Shown here: positions 46,366 through 58,039 of the stretch, one piece after another
Layout of the letters: each line of letters begins with the position of its first letter
Position numbering within the stretch: position 1 is the stretch's first letter
NCBI GenBank assembly: GCA_014871385.1
Contig: CM026422.1
Coordinates: 10,602,896 to 10,666,895, forward strand
Direction: 5' to 3'
Origin: Ceratodon purpureus
Taxonomy: Eukaryota > Streptophyta > Bryopsida > Pseudoditrichales > Ditrichaceae
DNA: 64,000 nucleotides
Notes under the pieces: model-generated
Database searches by the model: none
What the model was told of the DNA's origin: nothing
The model's input: only the letters and a program-made list of their open reading frames with translations
Position numbers and translations under genes: made by a program

Positions 46366-46374
46366 TATAAATAG
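46366..46374 (+). promoter_or_regulatory. TATA box of the thaumatin-like gene
   Basis: TATAAATAG, a full plant TATA consensus, 170 bases upstream of the ATG at 46544. This spacing would give a leader of roughly 140 bases. Confidence 0.6.
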
Positions 46375-46543
46375 ATGCTCTGAAACACCATATCCCATCT
46401 CCTTCTGTATCAATCTCATTCACAATACTGGCTAGGTTGTGAGCTTTCAAATTCAGTCTACGAGTACTTCCCCCCAAAGATTAGGCCAACATTGCTTGCT
46501 CTTTCCGTTGCAACATTGCGGAGCTGCATTTCCGGGGCCCGAG

Positions 46544-47712
46544 ATGGCAAACGTTCAACTGGCTGCTGTGGTGCTCTCGCTGTTGGCGATAACCAGCTGT
46601 GTCTGTGGTAAGTGTATTCCATTCAAGGCATTTTCGTTCGTGTCATACGTGTTATTGAACTTGTTTACGTTGCACTTGGTAAATTCCGGAAGTATTTTTC
46701 CATTGATTTATCACGTACTCATGGACTTTGTATTCAATATCAGAGATCTGGTTCTGTAAATATTGTGTGCAGCACCTAACAGAGGTTGTTAATGTTGCAA
46801 GTCTGATATGCTTGACACCGTTCAAGATGATTTGTACGTTAGCCTATACACTACATCCCTGATCAAGACAATAACATCAATTGTGCAATTGGCATTTGCT
46901 TTTTGCAGCCACCAAAATCAACGTCCGCAATCAGTGTTCATTTGCGGTGACGGCTTGCGATCAAGGCCAAGGCTCCGGTGTAACTTGTTACGCTCTCCAA
47001 AACGGTGGACAACAGCAGAAAGATGTGGGTGCTTCCTGGCCAGGAGGTTTGTTTTGGGGTTTCCCAAGTGGCAGCGGCGACGCCGGTCAAGGAAATGCTG
47101 CCAAGCCTCAGGCTAACCTCGCTGAGTTCACCATCGGATCAAATGGCCAGGATTATTACGACCTGAGCAATGTGGTAAGTGTCATGACTGGGTCTTACCT
47201 GCGCATTTGCATATTCACTATGTCAAGTGCTTGCAACTGATTCCCTTGGTTCTGTAATGATTCATATCAATCAACCTGATTCATATCATATCAATCAATC
47301 AGCAGATCACTAGATACATATCTGGTCATAGCAGAAATGTGATTTTGTTCAAATGATAAAATGTTCTAACAACGATGCACAATAATGGTTGCAGAACGCT
47401 TACAATCTGCCTCTCATGATCAACCCCACCAACACCAACGGAGACACGATAAGCGGATCGCACTGTGGGACTCTCAGCTGCACCATCAACAATCTGAACA
47501 GCTTCTGCCAGGCGCCCAACCGCCTCACTGGCACACCAGGAAATGGTTGCTACAACGTAGACGGACCTGGAAACAACCCCACCGCCGGAACTCAGGCCTT
47601 CAAAAATGCCTGCCCAAGCTCCTACGCCTACTCCAAGGACGATACGGGCAACCCACCTGTGGTGTACGCCTGCAAGGCTGGCAGCGACTACGAAGTCGTG
47701 TTCTGCCCATGA
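46544..47712 (+). CDS. Small thaumatin-like protein (PR-5 family)
   Basis: Three exons, 46544-46607, 46909-47174 and 47395-47712, join in frame to 215 residues. Residues 1-22 form a clear signal peptide (MANVQLAAVVLSLLAITS, then CVCA), so the protein is secreted. The mature part opens TKINVRNQCSFAV, as thaumatin-like proteins do, and ends YACKAGSDYEVVFCP. It has ten cysteines instead of the usual sixteen, the pattern of small thaumatin-like proteins with a reduced domain II. PR-5 proteins bind cell-wall glucans or fungal membranes, and many are defence-induced; that role here is inference. The promoter has a TATA box at 46366. No lesion seen. The 3' flank carries a TG repeat at about 47932-47951. 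Confidence 0.92.
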
Positions 47713-48589
47713 AGAGAGAATTGCTTGTGAAACAAGCAAGTCCTGCCAATATCGAGATTATTGCAGGATGTGGTTCTTTGAGAACACAACAATCGAGAGT
47801 CTACCTTTGTTGTTCATGCATGGTTTTTCATGTCCATGCATACTCGTACCGTATACAGGGCAGTATATAGGAGGTTGGCTCTACGTGTATATATCTAACA
47901 AATAAGACAGCTATGAGCTGCTAGAGAGTTTGTGTGTGTGTATATGTGTGTCTTCAAGTTTAAGTGTTTTCAACTCGGTGCTGGCATGGACATTTCCATT
48001 CTGGGTGCCTACATGGTTCTAATGGTGAAATGGAAAATTAATGCTTCACCAAGTTAATATGAAATAAGGAATAAAGTTGGGCTTTCAAGGTTCACATAAG
48101 ACACTGTTGTCTAAAAGCTCGGAATGTCATTCCGCTTTAAAAGAAAGATTATTTCCAATCTTTGTGTTTGGCAACAACATGAACCTCCATCATAAGAGCA
48201 CAGAGCCGTGATTCTGTAATGTGACCACACTCTCATCAGTCTGCTCTCTCCTGACCAATGCAAATGGCCATCCACCATCTGGCTACATCTCATACATAAT
48301 GTTCTAAAACTGGAAAGGCCCTTGTCCGAAGAAAGTTTCAGCTTCAGAGTTTCAGAGTTCTTAAACAATTAACTGTGACTCGTCGTTTCCTCCCGAACTT
48401 CCGGTTTATAGTTTAGGATGCAGTACCGGCTTTGGGTGTGTCTTTCTCAGAACAGACTCGAGAGGGGCTTTGAAGATATAAGGCTTTGCAGCTTTTGTCA
48501 GAAGTTGTTGTGTGGTGCAGTGTTGCAGAAGAGAATTCATGTGTCTCTGGTGGTAGAGTAAGTTAGATTGCACTACGCTTTGGCTGGTA
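47713..48589. other. 3' flank of the thaumatin-like gene and intergenic DNA
   Basis: Likely 3' untranslated region at first, with GTGTGTGTGTATATGTGTG at about 47933. No further gene supported. Confidence 0.4.
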
Positions 48590-49265
48590 GCCGGAATGTG
48601 GTACATGATTTACAACTGCAGATCAGAAGCGAAGTGAGATCTCTGAAACAGGGAAGAGTTCAATGACTGCAGAAATCTTAACATTCATGCTTGTAAAGCC
48701 TGTGAAACGGTCAAAAACATTCATCTCCAGGCTACACCCGCAGAGGCAGAGCTGTCAAACAATGAGTTCGAGGTCAAAATGGGAAGCACTGAAGGAACGG
48801 TGGCATGACAGCATGGAAAAGTATGGTAATGCAGTATCTGCAGACAGACAACCTCTGAGGAATCACTAATTGGTCATACTGAGAGGCAAGTCGAGTGTAT
48901 AATAAGGCAGGACATGCCGAAGAGCTAGTACGAGGAGGATGCTTTCATCAATGCTTTCATACTGCTATTGAGGATTCATTGTAGGAAAGCAAGTGTTACT
49001 CAGTAGGGATACAAGTGTTGCAAGCAATCTACAAGAGTCCTTGTTCCGGCCAAGCAGGAATTGAAGCTGCTGGAGCTTCTGCTGAGTTGATGCGAGCCAG
49101 TATCGAATGGAAGGAAGCTCTTGAAGAGCAATCCGTTGCTAACGTTAAGAGAAATCTCGCGAGTAGGGTTTTGGAGGAGACTGATATAACTGGTGCTTGA
49201 TGAGAAGAAAGAAGGATGAGAGATTACAAGGAAAGAAAAACGAGAGGAAGAGCGAGTACAACGTA
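48590..49265. repeat. Spacer module, copy 3
   Basis: Uninterrupted copy matching 16687-17345 and 52620-53065. The frames MSSRSKWEALKERW (from 48762) and ending at 49200 (EEQSVANVKRNLASRV) are kept. Immediately after it, 49271-49303 is inverted relative to the other copies. Confidence 0.75.
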
Positions 49266-49534
49266 ACTTAAAGTTTCCAGTTCTTCGTGAGTGACATCGT
49301 AGCTGTAAGGATGAAGAAGGTTCACCACGATGACCCCATGAAAGGCTTCCTCAAGAATGGAATATTCCCCCTAGACGAGTTGAATGGTTTGGTCATTGTC
49401 GGATTAGACTTTAATCTAGCAAAACATACTTTGGTCTAGCAACATATACTTCATATGTCACCACAGTAAATTACTATTTGCAAGAACCAGAACTCTTGAA
49501 CGCCAATACATGATCCCAATTGGGGAGCAATTAT

Positions 49535-50328
49535 CTAATCTACCTCGGTCTTATCGCCAAAATATAACCAGTCCCAATTTGCAATAGCTCTTCTCCGTCC
49601 CACTAAATCAGCATTGTCAATATTGCTGTCTGGAGTGGATTCGGACTGCTTACGCTCGTAAGTTTTCGCAATTTCAGCAGCAATTCTCTCCGCCTCTTGA
49701 AATACCGCCTGAGTTCATCAAAATCAAGAGATCTAGTTAAAAAACAAATCTACACCTAAGTATTTAATTAAAAAAGTTGATGAATAAGATGTTGCTTTGT
49801 CCCAATCACACAAAGAGCCTGAACGATCTAGAACAATCCTACATATGCAAAAATGATATTCGGCATACCTCTTTGTCTCTAAGAATTAATCCATGTTCAC
49901 TCTCCAGCTCAACCGTACTGCAACACAACCACATTCCAAAGTCAACTTTTCCACTTCAAACAATGGAAAGAGAAATATCAAAACAGACTCTCCCAACGGA
50001 ACGGGCTTCGGCAACATTTTCTCCCCCTCTACATACCCTAGTTCTTTCAGCACAATTTTGTATTCAAGTTTCTAAAGAGAGTTGAAAGACGGGCGAAAAT
50101 AAGCAGCAATCACAACATCGTCTATCCCATTGCCTTGAGGCCGTGCATTAGACATGAGCGGATCTGGCATTCAAAATCACTAAGGAAGAAGCAAACTAGT
50201 ACCTGAAAGATAACCTATTGTTTTTACTTGAGGGAACAACCATCACTTTAACTTCTTCCTCAATAGAAAATACACTTGCAATATTGTTGACCTTAGCCCG
50301 TGATATGTTGCTAATGTGAAGTACTCCA
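49535..50328 (-). pseudogene. Duplicated 3' end (last three exons) of the S1-domain gene
   Basis: 50328-50203, 49917-49869 and 49708-49535 match exons 5, 6 and 7 of the gene at 53294-56573 in length (126, 49 and 174), phase and splice sites, and differ at only a few bases. All three remain open. The homology extends from about 49385 to 50344 and stops exactly after TGTTAACCCGGCAT, inside the intron, where the real gene continues differently. With no promoter and no upstream exons it cannot make the full protein; it is a by-product of the segmental duplication that also carries kinase copy 3. Confidence 0.85.
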
Positions 50329-50344
50329 CTGCCAACACAAGCAA

Positions 50345-50543
50345 CAATACTGTTAACCCGGCATTAAAATGCATGAGATAAGACTGTGTTCATCTTGTTT
50401 ATTCTATACAACTTGAAATAGTATTAAAAGTGCAAAAATAAGACTGTAAATGTCATCAACTCTACCTCAACTTAAAACATGAAATTTACTAATCTTTGCT
50501 ACAACCTAACACATCAAAAAAATAAACACAAAATCCAAAATTA
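50345..50543. repeat. Kinase copy 3, 3' flank
   Basis: Shares ATGCATGAGATAAGACTGTG and the sequence around CATCAACTCTACCTCAACTT with the pseudogene flank at about 37616-37665. The junction with the S1-gene fragment is at about 50344. Confidence 0.6.
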
Positions 50544-51833
50544 CTATTTATTCCTTTGCCTTGCCTTGTAATCCACCAAAGCTGTCTCCTCCATTTCTAT
50601 AAAATGTCCAACACTAGGTAAATGAGTATCAAGTATGTCCAAAATATCTCTAAATGAAGGTCTCTTTGAAGGATTGTCTTCCCAACACCTCCTAACAAGC
50701 TCACGCATCCAATCTTCCACATACTCCGGCAAATCTGGTCGTGCGCCATTGAGAACAATATCATAATCTCGAAGTGGATGATTTTCAAATGGAAGTTTCC
50801 CTGTCAATATTTCATAACAAGTCATTCCATAGGCATACACGTCCGCTTCTCTTGAAAAAACCTCCACTCTTTCATGGACTTTCTTGTCCTTGATGGCTTG
50901 CAATATCTCTGGTGCCCTCCAAAATCCTATACCTATTACCCCAATCGAGCACTCAAAATCTGCTACAAAAATGCCACCATTTCTACATACTAAAATATTG
51001 GATGCTTTGAGGTCTCGGTGAACAATGTTGTGTTCATGCAACCATTGCATCCCCTTGGCAATTCTACACACAATCACTTCACCCTCATCTTTTGTAAAAG
51101 GTCCTCTCTCTTGACCAATTTCCAACATTCGCCGTTCAATATGACAACGAAGATCTTCCTCTTCCCTTATCATTAGAAAAGCAAACCTCCCGTCCTTCAA
51201 TAATATGCCATTCATTACCTGACAAATATATCTTATGGATTGAGGATTATTAGGTGTCGAATACCACTCTCCTTTAAATTGCAAGTATCCATGCGGCCAC
51301 TGCACCTGCAATTGGCGCAAGCAAGTGCCCTTCTTAAACACCTTCACCACCCACTCTATTCCATCTTTCACGTCCCTCTCATTGTACTCCGAATTCCACC
51401 AAATAACACGGGCATGAAAGAGCTCCGCCTGCCCGCCCTCCGCAAATGGCTTCTCCCCCATAACCAACTCACCCATACTTCCAATTACGTATCCAGGTCT
51501 TCCAGGATACGGTGTTCCCAAGTGATAACCAAATGTTGTGAAGAATTCACCCCAGGTGGGATGCGATTGCAGTTCCCTGAACACCTTCCTGTTGTCCGCC
51601 TTTTCCTTATCGTAAAAGTACTTGGAGAGTTTGTGAAAGTTTCTGCGATCTAACTTCACCACCTCACTCCAGTGGCTCTTGGATCGCTCGATGCTCTCCT
51701 CAACACTCCCGTTCCTCTCCATCGAGCTTCCACTGTTTGCAGGATCCGACAACGGCGATGCAGATTCAGTAATTGCGTGCTCACCTAAGGTTGTGGGAGC
51801 GGTGACATTCTGTGAGCTGCTGGAGGCTTCCAT
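50544..51833 (-). CDS. TKL (Raf-like) protein kinase, copy 3
   Basis: Intronless, 429 residues, full length and open. The leader MEASSSSQNVTAPTT is followed by a helical region (KYFYDKEKADNRKVF) and the kinase domain. Positions: atypical glycine loop FAEGGQAELFHA (about 130-141), Lys164 in WVVKVFKKG, HRDLKASN (272-279), DFE (292-294) in place of DFG, and FWRAPE (304-309). Then come DVYAYGMTCYEILTGKLPFE and RCWEDNPSKRPSFRDIL. The FWRAPE and GMxxYEI(L)TG motifs place it in the TKL/Raf-like group. About 80% or more of residues match copy 1 by eye. The 5' flank, spacer module and an S1-gene fragment were duplicated with it. Substrate unknown; retained catalytic Lys, HRD and metal-binding Asp suggest possible activity, but the missing DFG glycine leaves this open. 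Confidence 0.9.
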   Translation of the reverse strand: MEASSSSQNVTAPTTLGEHAITESASPLSDPANSGSSMERNGSVEESIERSKSHWSEVVKLDRRNFHKLSKYFYDKEKADNRKVFRELQSHPTWGEFFTTFGYHLGTPYPGRPGYVIGSMGELVMGEKPFAEGGQAELFHARVIWWNSEYNERDVKDGIEWVVKVFKKGTCLRQLQVQWPHGYLQFKGEWYSTPNNPQSIRYICQVMNGILLKDGRFAFLMIREEEDLRCHIERRMLEIGQERGPFTKDEGEVIVCRIAKGMQWLHEHNIVHRDLKASNILVCRNGGIFVADFECSIGVIGIGFWRAPEILQAIKDKKVHERVEVFSREADVYAYGMTCYEILTGKLPFENHPLRDYDIVLNGARPDLPEYVEDWMRELVRRCWEDNPSKRPSFRDILDILDTHLPSVGHFIEMEETALVDYKARQRNK

Positions 51834-52610
51834 CCTGCAACGTCAAGGGCCTGACAGATGCACTTCCTTGAAAGTGGTGGCCGTATAGACGAATTACGGC
51901 GCTGGTGCTGGAACTCGCGAGCTATTCCTGCCGACCCTTAAGCACAGTCGAGCCCAAGGCGTTATGGAAAGACGGTGTTAACTTTGCGGAATGTAGGAAT
52001 CAAACCGACCAAACCTGAGTTTATTCCGATGACCTACTCTCCTCAACTTATGCCGACTAAAACTGAAAAACAGAAACCTAGAATTTCAACTACCCTAGGT
52101 GCACATAATCTTCACACTTGACGCAAATCTCTGCGCATGGATGCTTCCTCGCAGGGATCGTGGCTAGCACGAGTATACGATGAACTAGAGCTCAAGAACC
52201 AGAGATAGAGAAAGCAGGAAAGTTTAAAGGAAATCTGAGAAACGGACAGGAAGAGCAATACCGAAGTCTTCAGCGGAGGCACTCCTCGCGGCGACGGCGT
52301 AGCCCGCGACTGGTATATTGCGGTGAATCACAAACTCTTCTCAGTCAAGTCTGAGCGGGTAGGGTTACTCTCCTCAACCAAGTCGGAGCGGGTAGGGTTT
52401 GAGAAACTAAGGTCAAGTTGCTGTTCCGGCACACTACTGAGCCATACAGAATGAAACGCAAAGTAGGGCGAGCTAGCTTGTGCGAGCGGGGAAGTTGGGC
52501 AGGCCAGCTGTAGGCAAAAATCAATATATTCTGTGTAGATAATACAGAACCAGAATCCGAATATGCCAAACTGTAGCCCACCGCCAATCGTTGCGGAGTC
52601 CTACAGATTC
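51834..52610. repeat. Kinase copy 3, 5' flank and promoter region
   Basis: Nearly the same as 15881-16640, with one extra tandem-like segment at about 52350-52395 (CAAGTC(T/G)GAGCGGGTAGGGTT appears twice). This is the shared upstream region of the two intact kinases. Confidence 0.7.
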
Positions 52611-52619
52611 TACGTAGGT

Positions 52620-53065
52620 AGCATGACGGTGGCATGACAGCATGGAGAAGTATGGTAATGCAGTATCTGCAGACAGACCACCTTTGAGGAATTACTAAAT
52701 TTTCATACTGCGACACAAATCGAGTACAATGAGGAAGAACGTGCCTAAGAGGTAGAAGGAGGAGGATGCTTTCATCAGCAATCATATTGCTGCTCAGAGC
52801 TCATTGTAGGAAAGCAAGTGTTACTCAGTAGGGATACAAGTGTTGCAAGCAATCCACAAGAGTTATTGTTCAGGCCTTGAAGCTGCTGGAGCTTCTGCTG
52901 AGTTGATGCGAGCCAATATCGAATGGAAGGAAGCCCTTGAAGAGCAATCCGTTGATAATATGACGGAAACCTTGCGAGTTGGGGTAAGGAGGTGACTGAT
53001 GCAAATGGTGTTTGATGAGAAGACAGGAGGGTGAGAGATTACAAGAAAAGAAAGATGAGAGGAAG
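52620..53065. repeat. Spacer module, copy 4 (shorter)
   Basis: Matches the module from GGTGGCATGACAGCATGG onward but lacks its first 150 bases, and the first frame is broken here. It lies between the S1 gene and kinase copy 3, the arrangement also seen for module copy 3. Confidence 0.7.
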
Positions 53066-53293
53066 AGCATGTAACTTAAGGCTACGATGGCACTCACGAA
53101 CAACTGGAAGTTTACAGGGATAAATTTTCCCGGGACGAGTTGAATGGTTTGGTCATTGTCGGATTAGACTTTAATCTGGCAAAACATACTTCAGTCTGGC
53201 AACAACACTCCGTATGTCACCACAGTAACTTACTATTTGCAAGAACCAAAATTCTTGAACGCGAATACATGATCCCAATTGGGGAGCAATTAT

Positions 53294-56200
53294 CTAATCT
53301 ACCTCGGTCTTATCGCCAAAATCTAACCAGTCCCAATTTGCAATAGCTCTTCTCCGTCCCACTAAATCAGCATTGTCAATATTGCTGTCTGGAGTGGATT
53401 CGGACTGCTTACGCTCGTAAGTTTTCGCAATTTCAGCGGCAATTCTCTCCGCGTCTTGAAATACCGCCTGAGTTCATCAAAATCAAGAGATCTAGTTAAA
53501 AAACAAATCTACACCTTGGCATTCGATTAAAAAAGTGGATGAATAAGACGTTGCTTTGTCCAAATCACACAAAGAGCCTGAACGATCTAGAACAATCTTA
53601 AAATTCCAAAAGTGAAATTCGGCATACCTCTTTGTCTCTAAGAATTAATCCATGTTCACTCTCCAGCTCAACCGTACTGCAACACAACCACATTCCAAAA
53701 TCAACTTTTCCACTTCAAACAATGGAAAGAGAAATATCAAAACAGACTCTCCCGACGGAACGGGCTTCGGCAACATTTTCTCCCCCTCTACATACCCTAG
53801 TTCTTTCAGCACAATTTTGTATTCAAGTTTCTAAAGAGAGTTGAAAGACGGGCGAAATTAAGCAGCAATCACAACATCGTCTATCCCATTGCCTTGAGGC
53901 CGTGCATTAGACATGAGCGGATCTGGCATTCAAAATCACTAAGGAAGAAGCAAACTAGTACCTGAAAGATAACCTATTATTTTTACTTGAGGGAACAACC
54001 ATCACTTTAACTTCTTCCCCAATATAAAATACACTTGCAATATTGTTGACCTTAGCCCGTGATATGTTGCTAATGTGAAGTACTCCACTGCCAACACAAG
54101 CAACAATACTGTTAACCCGGCATGAAAAACCTTCCCTAGAGGTTCACCACTCCAACCACGAGCATAGAAAGTGCTTCGTGTAAGTAGAACTTCCTAAATT
54201 AATATACGCTCAAAAAAACATCGTTGCAAATTAACTGAGATGTAGTTGATAGAAGTATGGCTTTGGAGGTAAATTACCTCATGTCTGTATTCTTCATGCG
54301 AATGTGTACACCATAGGGTTGAATCTCCGTGACAATTCCTTCTACTAGAGCGCCAAAGTACGCATTTTTTGTCATCTGAGTGAAGCATATAAACTCTATC
54401 AGATACAAAGGACGAGACAGCAATTTGTTTGAGGAGGCAACTCACGAACAATACTTCATTGAACGACAGTAAGTACTCATCGATAAAAACCTTTCAGTCG
54501 TGAACGGAATAAGTAGACATTTTCGATTCCTTCACTTTAGATAAAGCCGTGACTTTCAGAATCCCATCACCTCAAACAGAGAAAATTAGTTTCACATCGA
54601 CTTACAATCATCTAGTTCAACGCAGACTAATTGTCAATCCCGTGAGTCACGACTTTGAAACTTACCCAAGCTTTCTTTTCACTTATAACCACATTGCTCC
54701 TAGCCTTATCCACACTGCTGATCATTATGGATATTTTTTGCCCTACCTGCTCACAATGGCATGAATCGCTCATAAGAATTCTTTGAAGAACAAAAACATA
54801 AGCATGTAACAACAGCACCCAACCATGATAGCAATATCACACTTGAAATTGCAAAAAGTACACTCACGTATTCTTTATAAGAGACCGATCCAGAGGTTGC
54901 AGTATCTGGAGCGCGATTAACTAGGTAATAAATTGGTAGAAAAGCCCGTAGACCCTGCATAATCACAACATGTACAAGTTAGTTTTAAATCATTGATTGT
55001 ATGGATCCAGGGAAACCCAACCATGATAGCTAGTTCACCTTGGTGCTTGGTAATCATTTTTAAAAAAATGAGTAGAACCATAGAATTCTTCACGTTGACC
55101 TCAACTAAGTAACATGCATACTAATAACTCAGGAATGTCTGAAATCCTGCATAAAAGCTGCCAAGTGCAGAATCTTTTCGCTTCAACTAAGCATGTCTAA
55201 CACACATGTGGACTAGTTAAACAAATCATTTCCAATAGTTCATATGGAGTTGAAAGAAAACACGACTAAAATCGTCCAGAAAAACACACTTAGCACACGG
55301 AAGAACAACTCTCACCTCAATTCTAGAAACAAGTCCTGCTGTCGTCCACTCCATGATCTCGACCTCCAATACAGCATTGTATTCAAATAACTGCAATACA
55401 TGCACAAACATCAGAATAAAGAGAATGCAGGCTATCCACTCTGCAATGCGATTCCTGGGCCATAGCTCACAAAGGCATTTCCTACTCCAAACACATTCTC
55501 CGACCGTTCATGTAGCACAGCACCTAGGATTTGCACCATCAACGTCCACACAAAACCATAACAAAATCTAGCAGAAAGATAACCTGGCGGACGCGCTGCC
55601 AGGCATATTCTCGGGCGACAGACCGCGCTGACAGCAATGCCCGCCCACTGGGAGTCATCCCCTTCACCTCCATAGTCAACACAGTACCCAATTCCACTGC
55701 CATGGGAGCCTCAATTGCCATGTTCAACACATCCTCATCGCGCACGAAACGAAGTCCCCGCCGCGGACCCGCCACACCACTGCTCTCAGCCGAATTACCA
55801 TCTGAAAACTCCCACGACATCTCCCGGATACTACAACTGTCAAGTGGCATCACATCCTTCCGAAACAAGTGCCCCAAATTCTTCGCACCGATATTCACAT
55901 CCAATTTGCTGAAATTCCCCGACGCCACAACGCCCATCACATAATCCCCAACCCGAGGCTTGTAGAAAACCCCTTCCTCATTCGCAACACCTAATCCCGC
56001 CGCCCCCTTATTCCTCTCCACGAGCTCCCTCCCCGCCGCTCGCGCCCTCGCAAACCTCTCAAACGACGTCGTCTCCTTCTTCCCCTTATCCTGCAGAATC
56101 GGCTGCGCTACCACCCCCCTCCCTCCTCCATTCCCTCCCACCCCCCGACCATAATCCGCCGACCCCCCATCCGACCCAATCCCACCCTCAGACGCATCAC

Positions 56201-56573
56201 CATCACCAAAACCATCACCTTCACCATCACCATCATCACCTCCGCCGTCCGGCACAGGCACAGGCGGCCGCAACGACACTCGCGCCAGCCGCCCGACGAG
56301 CCCAGGACCACCTGCACCACCATCCCGAGACGCGACTCCGACATCATCCCCATCCAACCGCAGCTGGCTCCTCGCGCTCCCACAGCTCCGCTCCACCGGC
56401 GCAGCCTGAACTCCCTGCGAACACACCACAGCGCCGCCCGTCACCCCGCCGCGCCCCCGCCCCGGCAAGCACAGAGCTCTCCATTCCGGAGCGGCAGCCG
56501 CAGCCGAACCAGAACCCACCCGGGTCTGATCCACATGACTGCACCCCACTCCCCCTCCCGCCTGCGACAGCAT
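53294..56573 (-). CDS. Plastid-type S1 RNA-binding domain protein
   Basis: Seven exons, 56573-55584, 55390-55316, 54954-54868, 54375-54278, 54087-53962, 53676-53628 and 53467-53294, join in frame to 532 residues. The first 150 residues are Ala/Gly/Arg/Ser-rich with an acidic repeat (GDGEGDGFGDGDASEG), plausible as a transit peptide and linker. Three S1-like OB-fold segments follow. One starts at PRVGDYVMGVVASGN (about 206), one at YNAVLEVEIMEWT (about 334), and one is LVEGIVTEIQPYGVHIRM joined to SGVLHISNISRAKV (about 393-432). The family ending is LSFSTVELESEHGLILRDKE, then AVFQDAERIAAEIAKTYERK. It resembles Arabidopsis S1 proteins of the At1g12800/At3g23700 type, which bind chloroplast RNA; this is from memory of the motifs. 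The exact start is uncertain because the leader is low complexity. Its last three exons are duplicated at 49535-50328. Confidence 0.88.
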
Positions 56574-58039
56574 GGATCCAGCCCACCGATGCGCTCAGCT
56601 CCGAACTCCCATGCTCCTCCCAATTACGCTCAAGCTCCGACACGACTCCGACGCGACTGGTGGCGCTCGCGGTGGAGTGTCTAGATGTCGGTAGTTGGTT
56701 GCGAAGCTCGGGTCCACGTCGGCTGCGGATAAGCCTGCGGTTGCGTTGTCGATCGGTGGGCTCGCTGGAGACATGGAATTCAGTGAGGTCGGGTCCGTGG
56801 CTGCGTCCGCGGGCGTGATCGTGGGCAGTTTCGGGGCCTGCAGCTCTGGCGATGTGATTCCGGCGTCGCGTTCTTCTCGACGGTGTGATCTTGTTTGTTC
56901 GGATTCGGCGTCGAGCTCGGTTTTGGGTTCACTTCTGTGCGCATGGAGTCGCTTGGTTTTGGGGCTCCTTTTGGTGAGGTTTGGGGTTTTTGTTTCTGTT
57001 ATTTTTTTTTTTTGGTGGCTTTTAAACCGGGTGTCCGGGTATATAAGGCGGGGACAGACTCTGCACCATTTGGAACCCGAATCCTGTGAGAGGTTTCTCC
57101 ACCTCGGAGCTCTCAACGAATCAGAGTGGTAGTTCAAGATCTTTTGACTCCGATGTTTGAAAGAAGGAGGTAACCTCATGAATGAGTGGGGGACTACCGG
57201 TTTAATGTGGGTTTAAAGTTGTTGGAACTCATTTGGATTTGTTAGGAATTTCTTATAGGTGGATGAGTTTGTTGTTTATGGAGTATTGGACAATAGTGTC
57301 AATTGTGGATGAAGTTTCTCTAATAATGTGGATGTAATAGTTATCTTTGTAGGTGAATCTTTTGCATGGCAAAGGTATTTAGAAACTCCGATTGCATTAG
57401 GTTCCTAGGAGGATCTCAGCGACTCATCGATCCCAGGTTGGTGCTAGAGATGTATGAATAAGAAACCCTAACTGAGTTGCACTTATTCAGAACACGAGTT
57501 GTTTTTATTCACAAGTTCATAAAACGTTTACCTAAAGTGGTGGCCATATGCAAGGTATAGAGTTTAACAAATCATGTATCATGCTCTCACACAGGCTTTT
57601 ATACATACATTAAGCAGCAACACTACAATTTCGTAATGGTTGGTTAGTGCTCAAGCTTATGCAACTGGATTTCACTACATGAGCCTACAGATGAGCACGA
57701 CCAAATTCCATTACAGGTGGGCAACAATCTGAACTAACCGGAATGCAGCTGACAAGGTCGAAGCTCTTTCCGTCTACCATTAACCCCATTCAGGGTCCTG
57801 TGTTTTGCTAAATTGAGCTCTGAATCTCACTTCAGGGATTTGCATCTTTGCAAATATCATCCCTGAAATTCACCTGTACTGTACAAATGGAATTCTTCAT
57901 TTGAAGATATGGAATCTCTAGAGAAACGAGCCATCTACTGGTAACAAATGACTTCCACTACAAAAATGCTCTGACAAAACCTGGAGAAGTTGATCTTGCT
58001 ACAGAGACTCCTTTAAGCGTAAAAATTGAATAACGAAGG
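56574..58039. other. Intergenic between the S1 gene 5' end and the EER5 gene 3' end
   Basis: 56600-57180 is likely the S1-gene promoter and leader. It holds overlapping open frames on both strands that look like GC-rich shadows. 57400-58039 is probably the 3' untranslated region of the downstream minus-strand gene. No extra gene supported. Confidence 0.45.

Noticed and set aside
56595-57179. Minus frame of 194 residues and + frame of 145 residues upstream of the S1 gene
   Set aside because: No domain; overlapping on both strands in a GC-rich promoter or leader. A start further upstream for the S1 gene cannot be excluded but no splice join was found.
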